The notes under the pieces were generated by a model. The model did no database searches. It was not told where the DNA came from and worked only from the letters and a program-made list of their open reading frames with translations. Of a stretch of 64,000 nt of DNA, positions 53,516-63,540 are shown piece by piece; position 1 is the stretch's first letter, and each line of letters starts with the position of its first letter. The translations under genes and the position numbers were made by a program. This stretch comes from Ariolimax columbianus (Eukaryota; Mollusca; Gastropoda; Stylommatophora; Arionidae): positions 66,004,157-66,068,156 of the forward strand of contig JAVGWX010000013.1 in assembly GCA_036924085.1 (NCBI GenBank). Direction: 5' to 3'.

Positions 53516-54064
53516 CATCGTCCCGAGAGATGAGAGATAGTGAGAGAGGGAAAGACATATAGAGTAAGAGAGGTTTTCATCACCTCTGAATGAGAAACAT
53601 CATCATTTCTGCCTCATGTTGGTGAGTCACGCTATCTGGTCCACGGACAGAGTACTTTTGCCCAAATGAGCGCGTTCTTATTCTCACCATACTAACGGCG
53701 TCCCGGCCGACCGACTGACACTGACTTGGTCTGATTTATTTGGTAAATCAGTTTATCTGCCAGACCATTAGTATCTCTTCAAACAATTAATATAGAAATT
53801 AAATTACATGAAATATATAAATCATCTAATCAAACTGAACGTATGCGTAAGGTGATTTTTCCCAGACTTCCTTAAAGGGCGTCATATGTAGCTGTTATCC
53901 TACACTTCAAATGTGGCAAGACGAAAATAAGAAAAAGATAAAAGATACAGTTGTGAGGACTAATTATGCAAGAGGCAAAGGCCAACGATAATGGCATAAT
54001 TTATTTGCGAGCGGTATTTTAAAGAATTAACTGCGCTACTTTTTATCCTCACTCTCTAGTCTCG
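53516..54064. other. No gene recognised
   Basis: AT-rich unique-looking sequence. Nothing supported. Confidence 0.45.
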
Positions 54065-54205
54065 AGCCGCCCGACCCCAGTGACAAGACGACTATGGAGC
54101 GACTACGAGATGAAGGGGACTCCGCATCAACCATCCGTGGTCGAACCCACAACACTTGATCACGAGGCCGTCGGCTAAACCACTACGCCACGGAATCCTC
54201 GATTA
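54065..54205 (-). mobile_element. tRNA-derived SINE (not families A to D)
   Basis: On the minus strand: GATTCCGTGGCGTAGTGG (A-box TGGCGTAGTGG), then TTGTGGGTTCGACCAC (B-box GGTTCGACC), correctly spaced about 35-40 bp. The body GGATGGTTGATGCGGAGTCC and GGTCGGGCGGCTCGAGAC follows. Strong pol III promoter pair. No tail or target duplication was seen. Confidence 0.72.
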
Positions 54206-54897
54206 TGCCAGAAGAACCCCACTTAATATATACCCAGAGTCCCTCATGTTCTATATACGCCACTGCATTTTAGAAACTTAAATAGTGACTTAATGAGGGT
54301 TGGCATAACAGCGCTAGGGTGGGGGACTACATTTCCATGGATAGAAACGCCACCTCACCTTTGCTCTCTTCTCGGCATGGGGCAGATGCGGGGAGATCCA
54401 CGTCCTTAGCATTACCAGGCAGCTAAGATTAAAAACAAGGCACATTTAGATATTAATTCTTGGAGACGAAAAACCCACACACGCTGAATGTAGATTGCTT
54501 GATGGCGGCAAACGAGTCCGGGGCAGAATAATAAAAATGGTTAGGCTGATTAGACCTGACAAAATAGTCTTTCGTTTTCAAACGTTTTTCTTTCTTTAGT
54601 TTTCTTCTTTGTACGCGTTTTTTTCTTTCTTTAGTTTCTTTCTTTGTACGCGTTTTTCTATGTGGTTTTGTTCTTAAATTTTTTTTAAAGAGTTCATATG
54701 ATTTCAATCATGAAGGTATACTGTATATTTGGAAGTGAACTAGAGGAGAGAGAAGTGGCTGGCCAAAAGGCTGAACGCCGGATCACGAGGAAACGTGTTC
54801 AAATCCTCTGTGAGGCAAACGTTGGATTTTTGTTCTTTCTGAAGTAAAAAACAACTCTAGTATGTGCACTGCGTGTCGACTACAGGAGCCAAAAGCT
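54206..54897. other. Mostly unrecognised; small duplication and a weak tRNA-like piece
   Basis: TTTGTACGCGTTTTT occurs twice about 40 bp apart (54609, 54651). AAACGTGTTCAAATCCTCTG near 54802 is B-box-like, with GAAGTGGCTGGCCAAAAGG upstream, a possible degraded tRNA-derived head. No gene. Confidence 0.4.
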
Positions 54898-55260
54898 TTT
54901 TCTTCTTCTTCTTCTTTTTCTTCTTCTTCTTCTTTTTTGTTCATTCTCAATCTCCCGTTTCCAAGCCTTGAAAACAGCTTTGCAAGTAGCAGAATGTAGT
55001 CCAGATAACGGAATGCGTTGTGTCGTGGTTTACAGCTTCACTGCGATATTTGCACCTTTCGGTCCATCACACCCGACTTCAGCAAGCCTTATTGAGTACC
55101 GGGTTGCCCTCCCTCTTTGATCCCTTTTATTTAGCCAGCCTGTTATCCATGATCACCGCTTGGAGGTGTAGAAGGGATCTTGGCAGCACTGGTTCACTGA
55201 CCCTGACGCTAGCAGTCAGCCATGGGTCGCTGACCACTGCATTTTATGCGCTTCGTTTGT
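54898..55260 (-). mobile_element. SINE-B with GAA tail, near full length
   Basis: CTTCTTCTTC tail complement at 54898-54940, then TTCTCAATCTCCCGTTTCCA, GTCGTGGTTTACAGCTTCAC, the core complement, CAGCCTGTTATCCATGATCA and GACGCTAGCAGTCAGCCATG. The extreme 5' head is lost at the junction with LINE sequence. Confidence 0.85.
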
Positions 55261-55261
55261 C

Positions 55262-55440
55262 TTCTGCTTCTTTGTCTGATTTCAGACTTCGACTTCAGTG
55301 ACTCTAACAAAGGTAGCAGTCAGCTGGATGCTCAGTACACTTCCGTAAAGTTGTTCATGACAGTACATTGGTGGCATGGAGCACAGTGGCCTTGAAGAGA
55401 GAGGCTCGCAGTTACTGAAGTTCCCGTCGAGCACCAACAT
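55262..55440 (-). mobile_element. LINE 3' end fragment (family of 976-1395)
   Basis: CAGACTTCGACTTCAGTGAC and TCTAACAAAGGTAGCAGTCA are the complement of the 3' untranslated end seen at 976-1020 and near 4200. Upstream sequence to about 55440 may hold the decayed C-terminal coding part. Confidence 0.6.
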
Positions 55441-55454
55441 GAGATTTAGAAGAA

Positions 55455-55483
55455 AAAAATGTTGTTGTTGTTGTTGTTGTCGT
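55455..55483. repeat. (GTT)n tail of SINE-A
   Basis: GTT repeats (AAC on the minus strand) directly beyond the 3' end of the SINE-A copy, in place of poly(A). Confidence 0.8.
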
Positions 55484-55716
55484 TCGTCTTTATTTATCTA
55501 TTCCCCAAGGCAGTGTGAGTTGCACCGTGGTTTGTATTTTGCGCCTGTTGGCACAATGCATCCGACTTCAGCATGCATTTTATGTAAAGGTCTGCTTCCT
55601 CCTGCATTTTCTAAGGGTTTGTTTCCCCGGAGTAACGGCCGGTGCTGTGATGGGGATCGAACCCAGCACCTTTGGGTTGTGAGCCGTGTCCCTTAACCGC
55701 TAGCCCACGCTGTCCA
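55484..55716 (-). mobile_element. SINE-A, near full length
   Basis: In reverse: CTATTCCCCAAGGCAGTGTG, the core complement GCATCCGACTTCAGCATGC, TAACGGCCGGTGCTGTGATG, the B-box complement GGGGATCGAACCC, and the A-box complement TTAACCGCTAGCCCACGC. Confidence 0.87.
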
Positions 55717-55724
55717 TTCTCGGA

Positions 55725-55835
55725 ATGTGAGAAAAGCTACCGTAACCCCGTCACTTAGCGTCCCTTTCAGATCGTACAACAAAATAGACCTACTCATCAT
55801 GGGCATTCGAAACAACAACAACTATACGTCACTCG
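55725..55835 (+). mobile_element. Family C 3' end with AAC tail
   Basis: AACCCCGTCACTTAGCGTCC, CTACTCATCATGGGCATTCG and AACAACAACAAC: the cleanest example of the family's 3' terminus. Confidence 0.82.
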
Positions 55836-56278
55836 AAATACCAAAGCAACTGGGTCACTGCACCTAACAGAACACATAAACTGTAATCATAAATATACCT
55901 AACACATTATCCCCTAAGGGAGTGCCTGTTATCGGCTGAATGGCACGTCTACCGACAACTTTATTTTCGCTGTGCGCGCCTCGTTATGGAAAGCTTAATA
56001 AGTATTGTAACATTTACTAATACCCAACTTGGAGTAAGTACTTCATAAATCAGCGTTTATTAATGCGGCACACGCCCATAGTAATTATATATACATATTC
56101 TGTATGTGAATCGGGGCATGTAATTTGGCATTTTAGCTGGCATATTTATTACTACATATAGCGGAATTATAATGGGAGATTTTAGTAATACAGATGGAGT
56201 CGCTCAGAAAGAAGCTGGGAGAAATATAATCACCAACTAGTGTTATGCCTCGTGGCGTTGATGATCACATCTTTTCAT
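55836..56278. other. No gene recognised
   Basis: AT-rich unique-looking sequence. Confidence 0.45.
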
Positions 56279-56730
<452 letters not shown>

Positions 56731-56894
56731 CAGTCTACTTGTGTCGTTAGACGCCATGGGTAGGTTCGACCTCCTTTATTTGATATCTTTTGGCAAGTGA
56801 AAATCCACTGGTGACTTGTGAGGTTAATCCCGGCATCTGGTAGCCCCTGTAATATACGATCATCTATTTTTGAGACTGGTGAAGGTGCAAACAT

Positions 56895-57010
56895 AAATTA
56901 AAGCAAGGTAGACCCGCATCCTGTTAGGCGCTATTTAAGCCGCTCCGCTAACCACATAACCAAGACCTATTGTTTTATTTCCACACAGTCCCTTTTTTGC
57001 CACATATTCT
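56895..57010 (-). mobile_element. Family D fragment
   Basis: CAAGGTAGACCCGCATCCTG, GTTAGGCGCTATTTAAGCCG and the degraded CACACAGTCCCTTTTTTGCC match the middle of family D in reverse. Confidence 0.65.
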
Positions 57011-57182
57011 CCATGGGGAATCCCTAGAATTATTTTAGTAGATTTTTAACTTGAATTTTGCCCGAGCAATGGCGGCTAGGCCTACTCTTTTCGATTTCCA
57101 ACTACTAAGGTATTTTTAAAGTGCTCGCCACTGCATACGGATGTCTGATCTCACTACTCAGAGACCAGGGGACATATTTACT
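57011..57182. other. Short spacer
   Basis: Nothing recognised. Confidence 0.4.
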
Positions 57183-57540
57183 GAATGATCCACGTGAAAA
57201 AATCCTGCGGTCCATCGTGGTTCAGTTCTTCACTGTTGTCTTGGACACAATTTTGTCACCATACACTCCCTGCATTCTGCGATGAATATCAACTGGTTGA
57301 CATCCTTCAGCTGTTAGAAACCGAATCACTGCTCGCTGATCAACTCTTTGTGGATTCCGTATCACACCCGCCATGTTTTCGACGGTCTGCAGAGGAAACT
57401 ATAAATCGGATAATAATGAAATGTTGTAAACTTGACAGGTGGTATGTGCTGTTTACACCAGAATTTATGTCATCATTCGCATAGTACGTAATTTCACTTG
57501 TTGCAGTTTGTTCCGGTTTAATTTGAACACGCCTTGTATG
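57183..57540 (-). pseudogene. Mariner-like element, 5' half only
   Basis: The minus strand from 57540 begins with the terminal inverted repeat ACAAGGCGTGTTCAAATTAA (preceded by TA on its outer side), then the same leader as the foldback element, then the transposase start with AVIRFLTAEGCQPVDIH and a VYGDKI block. The sequence ends near 57183, before any second helix-turn-helix or catalytic residue. It is equivalent to one arm of the structure at 22208-22942. Confidence 0.75.
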
Positions 57541-57604
57541 TTGTGAGTTATACTATCGGCATTTTTGACTGTTAATGACTTCTACATTCCTAATCTTCTG
57601 AGTG

Positions 57605-57975
57605 GTTTGCCGGGATTGTTGTGGATAACAAAGACAAGAATAGTACCACTGCCTCACAGAGAGCACGTCGTAAGATGCGACTTACTATGTGCCATGGCAT
57701 AACACCGGCCATGGTTAGGTGGTTTGTTTATAGCGGCATAGATGGAGCCTACCAGGCTGCGGGTCTACTTTGCTCTAGTATTTTAGTCTATTAAGATGGA
57801 CTTGCACATCTGTTAACCACACTCTGTAAGCGCTTGTCTTAACGCAGCGGAGTATTAAGCAGCTCGAGCCTAGCCCACTAAGCAGGATACCCTTCTCCCG
57901 GCTACATCCAGCGCATACCAAAGTTGAGACCTGCACATGGGCATGTGTCCTCGTAAAAGTACAGAACGATTAAAA
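57605..57975 (+). mobile_element. Family D copy, near full length
   Basis: Starts GTTTGCCGGGATTGTTGTGG, then TACCACTGCCTCACAGAGAG, CCATGGTTAGGTGGTTTGTT, GTCTACTTTGCTCTAGTATT, CAGCTCGAGCCTAGCCCACT and TGAGACCTGCACATGGGCAT. Longest plus-strand copy. Confidence 0.83.
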
Positions 57976-58023
57976 ACTAAGAACATTCCTAATATATAAA
58001 TAACATATTTTAAAAAAAAATCC

Positions 58024-59404
58024 AGGTTATCTTACTTACTTAGTCGCTCCTCTTCTGCCGTGAGTGTAGAGATATCCAGGCTATCTTACTTACTTAGTCG
58101 CTCCTCTTCTGCCGTGAGTGTAGAGATATCCAGGCTATCTTACTTACTTAGTCGCTCTTCTTCTATCGTGAGGTGTAGAGGTATCCAGGTTATCTTACTT
58201 ACTTAGTCGCTCCTCTTCTGCCGTGAGGTGTAGAGGTATCCAGGCTATCTTACTTACTTAGTCGCTCTTCTTCTATCGTGAGGTGTAGAGGTATCCAGGC
58301 TATCTTACTTACTTAGTCGCTCTTCTTCTATCGTGAGGTGTAGAGGTATCCAGGCTATCTTACTTACTTAGTCGCTCTTCTTCTATCGTGAGGTGTAGAG
58401 GTATTCAGGCTATCTTACTTACTTAGTCTCTTCTCTTCTATCGTGAGGTGTAGAGGTATCCAGGCTATCTTACTTACTTAGTCTCTTCTCTTCTATCGTG
58501 AGGTGTAGAGGTATCCAGGCTATCTTACTTACTTAGTCTCTTCTCTTCTATCGTGAGGTGTAGAGGTATCCAGGCTATCTTACTTACTTAGTCTCTTCTC
58601 TTCTATCGTGAGGTGTAGAGGTATCCAGGCTATCTTACTTACTTAGTCTCTTCTCTTCTATCGTGAGGTGTAGAGGTATCCAGGCTATCTTACTTACTTA
58701 GTCGCTCTTCTTCTATCGTGAGGTGTAGAGGTATTCAGGCTATCTTACTTACTTAGTCTCTTCTCTTCTATCGTGAGGTGTAGAGGTATCCAGGCTATCT
58801 TACTTACTTAGTCTCTTCTCTTCTATCGTGAGGTGTAGAGGTATCCAGGCTATCTTACTTACTTAGTCTCTTCTCTTCTATCGTGAGGTGTAGAGGTATC
58901 CAGGCTATCTTACTTACTTAGTCTCTTCTCTTCTATCGTGAGGTGTAGAGGTATCCAGGCTATCTTACTTACTTAGTCTCTTCTCTTCTATCGTGAGGTG
59001 TAGAGGTATCCAGGCTATCTTACTTACTTAGTCTCTTCTCTTCTATCGTGAGGTGTAGAGGTATCCAGGCTATCTTACTTACTTAGTCGCTCTTCTTCTA
59101 TCGTGAGGTGTAGAGGTATTCAGGCTATCTTACTTACTTAGTCTCTTCTCTTCTATCGTGAGGTGTAGAGGTATCCAGGCTATCTTACTTACTTAGTCTC
59201 TTCTCTTCTATCGTGAGGTGTAGAGGTATCCAGGCTATCTTACTTACTTAGTCTCTTCTCTTCTATCGTGAGGTGTAGAGGTATTCAGGCTATCTTACTT
59301 ACTTAGTCGCTCTTCTTCTATCGTGAGGTGTAGAGGTATTCAGGCTATCTTACTTACTTAGTCTCTTCTCTTCTATCGTGAGGTGTAGAGGTATTCAGGA
59401 TATC
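58024..59404. repeat. 55-bp satellite derived from a LINE 3' terminus
   Basis: About 25 units of 54-55 bp. Each contains CTTACTTACTTAGTCGCTC, then TTCTTCTATCGTGAGGTGTA, then GAGGTATCCAGGCTAT. On the minus strand a unit reads ISTPHGRRGATK, a stop codon, then GTAAGTAAG. This matches the final codons, stop and tail of the LINE at 32057-32570 (ISTPRGRTGATK). Two main variants (GTCGCTCTTC and GTCTCTTCTC) are arranged in blocks with a recurring GTATTCAGG variant, which suggests multi-unit duplications. Confidence 0.95.
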
Positions 59405-59481
59405 TAATAATAGCTATAATTGTCGGGGATAAAATAATGTGATCCTTCATCGAAGCCAGACCCAGTAATTATGTGACTGTT
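59405..59481. other. Flank between the 55-bp array and the CR1 tail
   Basis: Short unique sequence. A target-site duplication for the CR1 element could not be confirmed. Confidence 0.4.
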
Positions 59482-59566
59482 TCTTAACTTAACTTAACGT
59501 CTTTATACTGGTTTAGAAGACCCTGCAGAGTCTGTATACAACCAGTTACATTTACATCACCTTGCT
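59482..59566 (-). other. CR1 3' untranslated region and TTAAG tail
   Basis: From the restored-frame stop (59567-59569) to the tail, the minus strand reads AGCAAGGTGATGTAAATGTA, ACTGGTTGTATACAGACTCT, CTAAACCAGTATAAAGACG and GTTAAGTTAAGTTAAG. A second copy of this end is at 39376-39450. Confidence 0.85.
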
Positions 59567-62493
59567 CTAAAATCTATGCGCATCCAGTTTATTCTTAAAC
59601 GCATTAACTGTCCCTGCCTCCACTACCTCCCCTGGCAATGCATTCCAAGCAGACACCACTCTCTGACTAAAAAAATATTTCCTAATATCTAACCTGGACC
59701 TCTCTTTAACCAGCTTGTAGCTATGACCTCGTGTTATTGTAGGTGGCTGTATTTTAAAAAAAACTTGTTATAGTCTAATTTATCGATTCCTCTGATCATC
59801 TTATAAACCTGTATTAAGTCACCACGAATTCTTCTCTCTTCGAGACACTGTAGGCCCGTTTTTCTGAGTCGTTCCTCATAACTGTAATTCTGGAATCCAA
59901 CTATCATCTTTGTCGCTCTTTTTTGTATTCTTTCTAGCATGTTTATGTCCCCTCTATGATAAGGACTCCACACCTGTACACAGTACTCCAATCTAGGTCT
60001 AACTAAAGCTTTATACAGTTTGACGATCACTTCCTTGCTCCTATGTTTAATATTTCTTTTTATCATACCTAACATTGCATTTGCCTTTTTCACTGCTACC
60101 TTAACTTGCTCACTCACCTTTCCTGTATGATCTATTATAACCCCTAGGTCCCTTTCCTTATCTATCTTTCTAATATTGTTTACTCCCATTCTGTATTTAT
60201 GTTCCATATTGGATCTACCCATGTGGATGACTGTACATTTATCTACATTAAACTCCATTTGCCAGCTTACAGACCATTCTCGAATTTTATCTAAATCCGA
60301 CATCAATATATCCACTTCCGCTTTAGATGAGACACTACTGCATAGTTTTGTGTCATCAGCAAATTTGGCAATCATGGATCTCATATCAATGTCCAAATCA
60401 TTTATATATATCAAGAACAAAATTGGTCCCAAAACCGAGCCCTGTGGCACACCACTTTTCACTTCACTCCACTCAGAGTACTCCTTATTTATGCCCACCC
60501 TCTGCCTTCATCCTGTTAACCAATTTTCAATCCATTTGGCAACATCGCCACCTATTCCATGTGATTTTAACTTTCGAAATAATCTTTGATGAGGTACTCT
60601 ATCAAAGGCCTTTGCAAAGTCTAGATAAATAACATCCACTGGCTCCCCTTTATCTATGATTTTAGTAACCTCCTCCATGAATTCTAATAGATTAGTTAAG
60701 CATGATCTCCCTCTAGTAAACCCATGCTGACTATTTCTAATTAGATTAAATTTTTCTAAATGCATTACAATGTTTTCTTTGATTATTGACTCTAACAATT
60801 TACAGACTATGCTCGTTAAACTCACCGGTCTATAATTTGCCGGATCTGATTTTTTGCCTTTTTTGAATAAGGGGATCACTCCTGCATCTTTCCAATCCCG
60901 TGGAACAATCCCTTTTGTAAGTGATTGAGAACATAATATAGCCAATGGTTTTGCTAGTTGGTTTCTAATTTCATACAGCAATTTTGGGTGAATACCATCT
61001 TGACCTGGACATTTATTCACTTTCAACCCCTCCAATTTTTTAAAAACCATTTCCTCTGTAATACAGATTGATCTTAATCCCGCTGTATCCATGTCTCTTT
61101 GAAAAATATCTATAGGCTCTGGGATCACGGAGCAGTCCTCCTTTGTGAAGACTGTGCCAAAGTACTGATTAAGCAGATTAGCAGCCTCCCTATTCTCACT
61201 TATTATTTTCCCTGTACTGTCTATGAGAGGGCCTACTTTGTCTTTCGTTCTTTGTTTATTTCTAACATAAGAAAAGAAGCTTTTACTGTCAGTCTTGATC
61301 CTCTGAGCAAGTTTTTTTTCAAAGTCTATTTTTGCTGTTTTATTCGCTTTCTGAGATATGTTCTGCTTGTCCAAATATTTTATATATGTTTCTTGTGATT
61401 TACCTGCCTCTATATATTTTTGCCATGCTTTATTTTTTGCTCTTCTACATTTCACTTCAAATCTAGTTATCCACTTTTTACGCTTGGGGTTTACCTCCCT
61501 ACATGGAACACATTCCGCTTTTAGCGTTTCTAGAACTGTTTTAAAACTTTCCCACTCCTGTTCAACATCTGTTCCTACAATAATATCTTTCCAGATTTTG
61601 TGGTTCGCTGCCTCTTTCATCCTCTTAACATCTGTCTTAGAGTAGTCGTATGTTCGCATGTTTATGTTTACTTCTTTCCCTGCAATAAGATCCCAACGGA
61701 TGATTTGATGGTCACTTGAGCCAAACAGTTCCCCAACGGTAACGTTTTCAATCATATTTTCCTCTGTGGTAAAAACTAGGTCGAGTATGTTTTTGCCTCT
61801 GGTGGCTGCTTCTACATGTTGAATTAAAAAATTGTCAGTTATGCACGTAACAAAAGGTTTTGACTCTACAAGTGCTTCTGCCATATCCCATTTTATTTCT
61901 GGATAGTTGAAATCCCCCATTAATAATAATTTCCCTTTACTTGCCTTTGCTATGCTACTAATCAGCTCCTCATCTTCCTCTTTTCGACTTGATGGACATC
62001 TATAGCACACTCCAATCACTGTTTTTTCACCCCCACTTTCTATTTCTCCCCATACACTTTCATTATTGTTAACACATGATAAATAATCTTTGATCGTTAT
62101 ATTAACAGAATTTATACAGTATAATAAAACGCCACCTCCCTTAGTCTTGTCTCCAATTATCCTATCTTTCCTTAACATTGTATATCCCGCTATTTCAAGT
62201 TCACTATCTGCAATCTCCTCATATGTCCATGATTCTGTTAATCCTATTATATCTGGCTTTTCTTCTTCTACATACAGTTCCAATTCTTCTCTTTTATTTA
62301 CTGTGTTTCTCACATTTGCATAAAAACATTTTAGTTTGTAATGTTGTTGGTTTTCCTCTTTTTGCTTCTGCTTTATCATTTTAGTGTTTGCTTTTCTACT
62401 ATGTATTTCACACTTCCCTGACACCAAATTACCCCTTTGACTACATCCTCTATAGCACCCTATTGTAGGCCTATCTTTAGTCTCATACTTCAT
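59567..62493 (-). pseudogene. CR1 ORF2: endonuclease and reverse transcriptase, interrupted
   Basis: The protein nicks target DNA and reverse-transcribes the element's RNA. Starting at the ATG at 62493 (8 bp after the ORF1 stop), residues about 50-270 form an APE-type endonuclease: LTESW at 85-89, GDFN at 193-196, LDLVFT at 237-242, SSDH at 259-262. The RT follows, with ANYRPVSLTS, GFTRGRSCLTNLL and YLDFAKAFDRVPHQR before an in-frame TGA (60508-60510) just after IENWLTG. The same frame resumes with RQRVGINKE, SGVPQGSVLGP and AKFADDTKL (catalytic FADD intact). It later meets a frameshift at an A8 run (59756-59763 on the forward strand). Past it the original frame gives [16 protein letters not shown] and WNALPGEV and stops at 59567-59569. 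Everything else looks undamaged. Confidence 0.9.
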
Positions 62494-62501
62494 AGGCCTA
62501 A

Positions 62502-63329
62502 CTAGTTAAAATTTCTAACACAATGATAGAACATATACTTTGCTACAACATGCTGTCCTATCTCATTTAGATGTAAAACTCCCCTATTAACATCAATAAA
62601 TTCCATTCCCATGTCCGCACACATCACCTGTAACCTAAGGTTGATACCTATTATTTTGCTATCTAGATAGTCTGACCCATCTGCTCTGTCTAAAATGCCC
62701 ATCATTGTGACCTTTCTAAACTTTTTTTCCTTAAGTGTTCTCATAAGACTTTTATATTTATCCATAATTATTTCTGTACCATCTCTCTTTACATTATTTG
62801 TACCTGCCAATACTACCACATGACTGTTTCCTTTGTCATCTAACCTCTTTATTCTCCCCTCTATGTCCTCTATTTTTGCTCCCCCAATATCCATTCTTTC
62901 AAACATGTTGTGTTGTTTAGACAAATGTCTGCCAACCTCTCTCACCATTGAATCTCCTACTACCAAAACTGACCCCTCACCTATATGTGCATACTTCTCT
63001 CCAAAGCTCTCTGCCCTGTGAGCTGTTTCCTCACTCAAATCTCCCTTACTTCCTTGACTACACCTTGACTGCAGCTTCTTTAAAATTTCCTCCATTTTCA
63101 CTTGTTTCCCTTCTATTACCATCTGCCTCTTTTCTATCTCCTCTAATCTCTTCTCATTTTCCCTTATATTGCACTCCATTTGTGCCTGCCTCTCTTCAAC
63201 TCTACATATCCTACATAAAATGGTTCCTTCATCTTCCAACGTTGTAGTAATACTAACATTTTCGCCACACAAATCACATAATCTGACTTGGCCTTTCCTC
63301 GCAGCAGTTCGTCTCGTCTTAGTGGCCAT
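62502..63329 (-). CDS. CR1 ORF1: zinc-finger, coiled-coil and SGNH-esterase protein
   Basis: 275 residues, intact. ORF1 proteins of CR1/L2-type LINEs bind element RNA and often carry an esterase of unclear role. Visible here: a basic N-terminus (KTRRTAARK), two CxxC pairs (C18/C21 and C39/C42) suggesting one zinc-binding fold, a charged coiled-coil region at about 44-90 (EERQAQME, EKRLEEIEKRQM), and an SGNH-type domain at about 118-270. The domain has the nucleophile motif VVGDSMVREV (S127), GTNN at 176-179 (the usual block III asparagine) and a C-terminal HLNEIGQH (H253). At the usual DxxH aspartate position, three residues before H253, there is glycine, so the triad may be altered. The start ATG at 63329 is the first in frame. 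The stop is 8 bp before the ORF2 ATG, and the frames differ, so ORF2 probably depends on reinitiation or a bicistronic mechanism. Confidence 0.9.
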   Translation of the reverse strand: MATKTRRTAARKGQVRLCDLCGENVSITTTLEDEGTILCRICRVEERQAQMECNIRENEKRLEEIEKRQMVIEGKQVKMEEILKKLQSRCSQGSKGDLSEETAHRAESFGEKYAHIGEGSVLVVGDSMVREVGRHLSKQHNMFERMDIGGAKIEDIEGRIKRLDDKGNSHVVVLAGTNNVKRDGTEIIMDKYKSLMRTLKEKKFRKVTMMGILDRADGSDYLDSKIIGINLRLQVMCADMGMEFIDVNRGVLHLNEIGQHVVAKYMFYHCVRNFN

Positions 63330-63540
63330 ACTAATTTTGCTATTTATTTCCGTTAGCCAATAAGTTATATTAATACCTAATAAAATGTATATTTCTTAAA
63401 GCAACGCCAAAAAAGGAACAAACAAATGTCGCTGGTATTTAACTTTCTACAAAGTATCAAAACGACTAGGCCTAGTGTTATCTGAGTGTTACTACCGCTC
63501 ACTGTTCTACGCTATTTAATTCTGTCAAGTCACTAACTAT

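Larger units (their letters stand above)
59482..63540 (-). mobile_element. CR1-clade LINE, near full length, two lesions
   Basis: The element includes, on the minus strand, a probable 5' untranslated region (about 63330-63540, boundary uncertain), ORF1, an 8-bp gap, ORF2, a 3' untranslated region and a (TTAAG)3 tail at 59482-59498. ORF1 with an esterase domain plus EN-RT ORF2 without RNase H is the CR1/L2-type plan. The RT sequence style (SGVPQGSVLGP, FADDTKL, LGVIIDHTGKVSEQV) favours CR1. ORF2 has one nonsense codon and one frameshift, so the copy is probably recent but dead. Confidence 0.9.
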
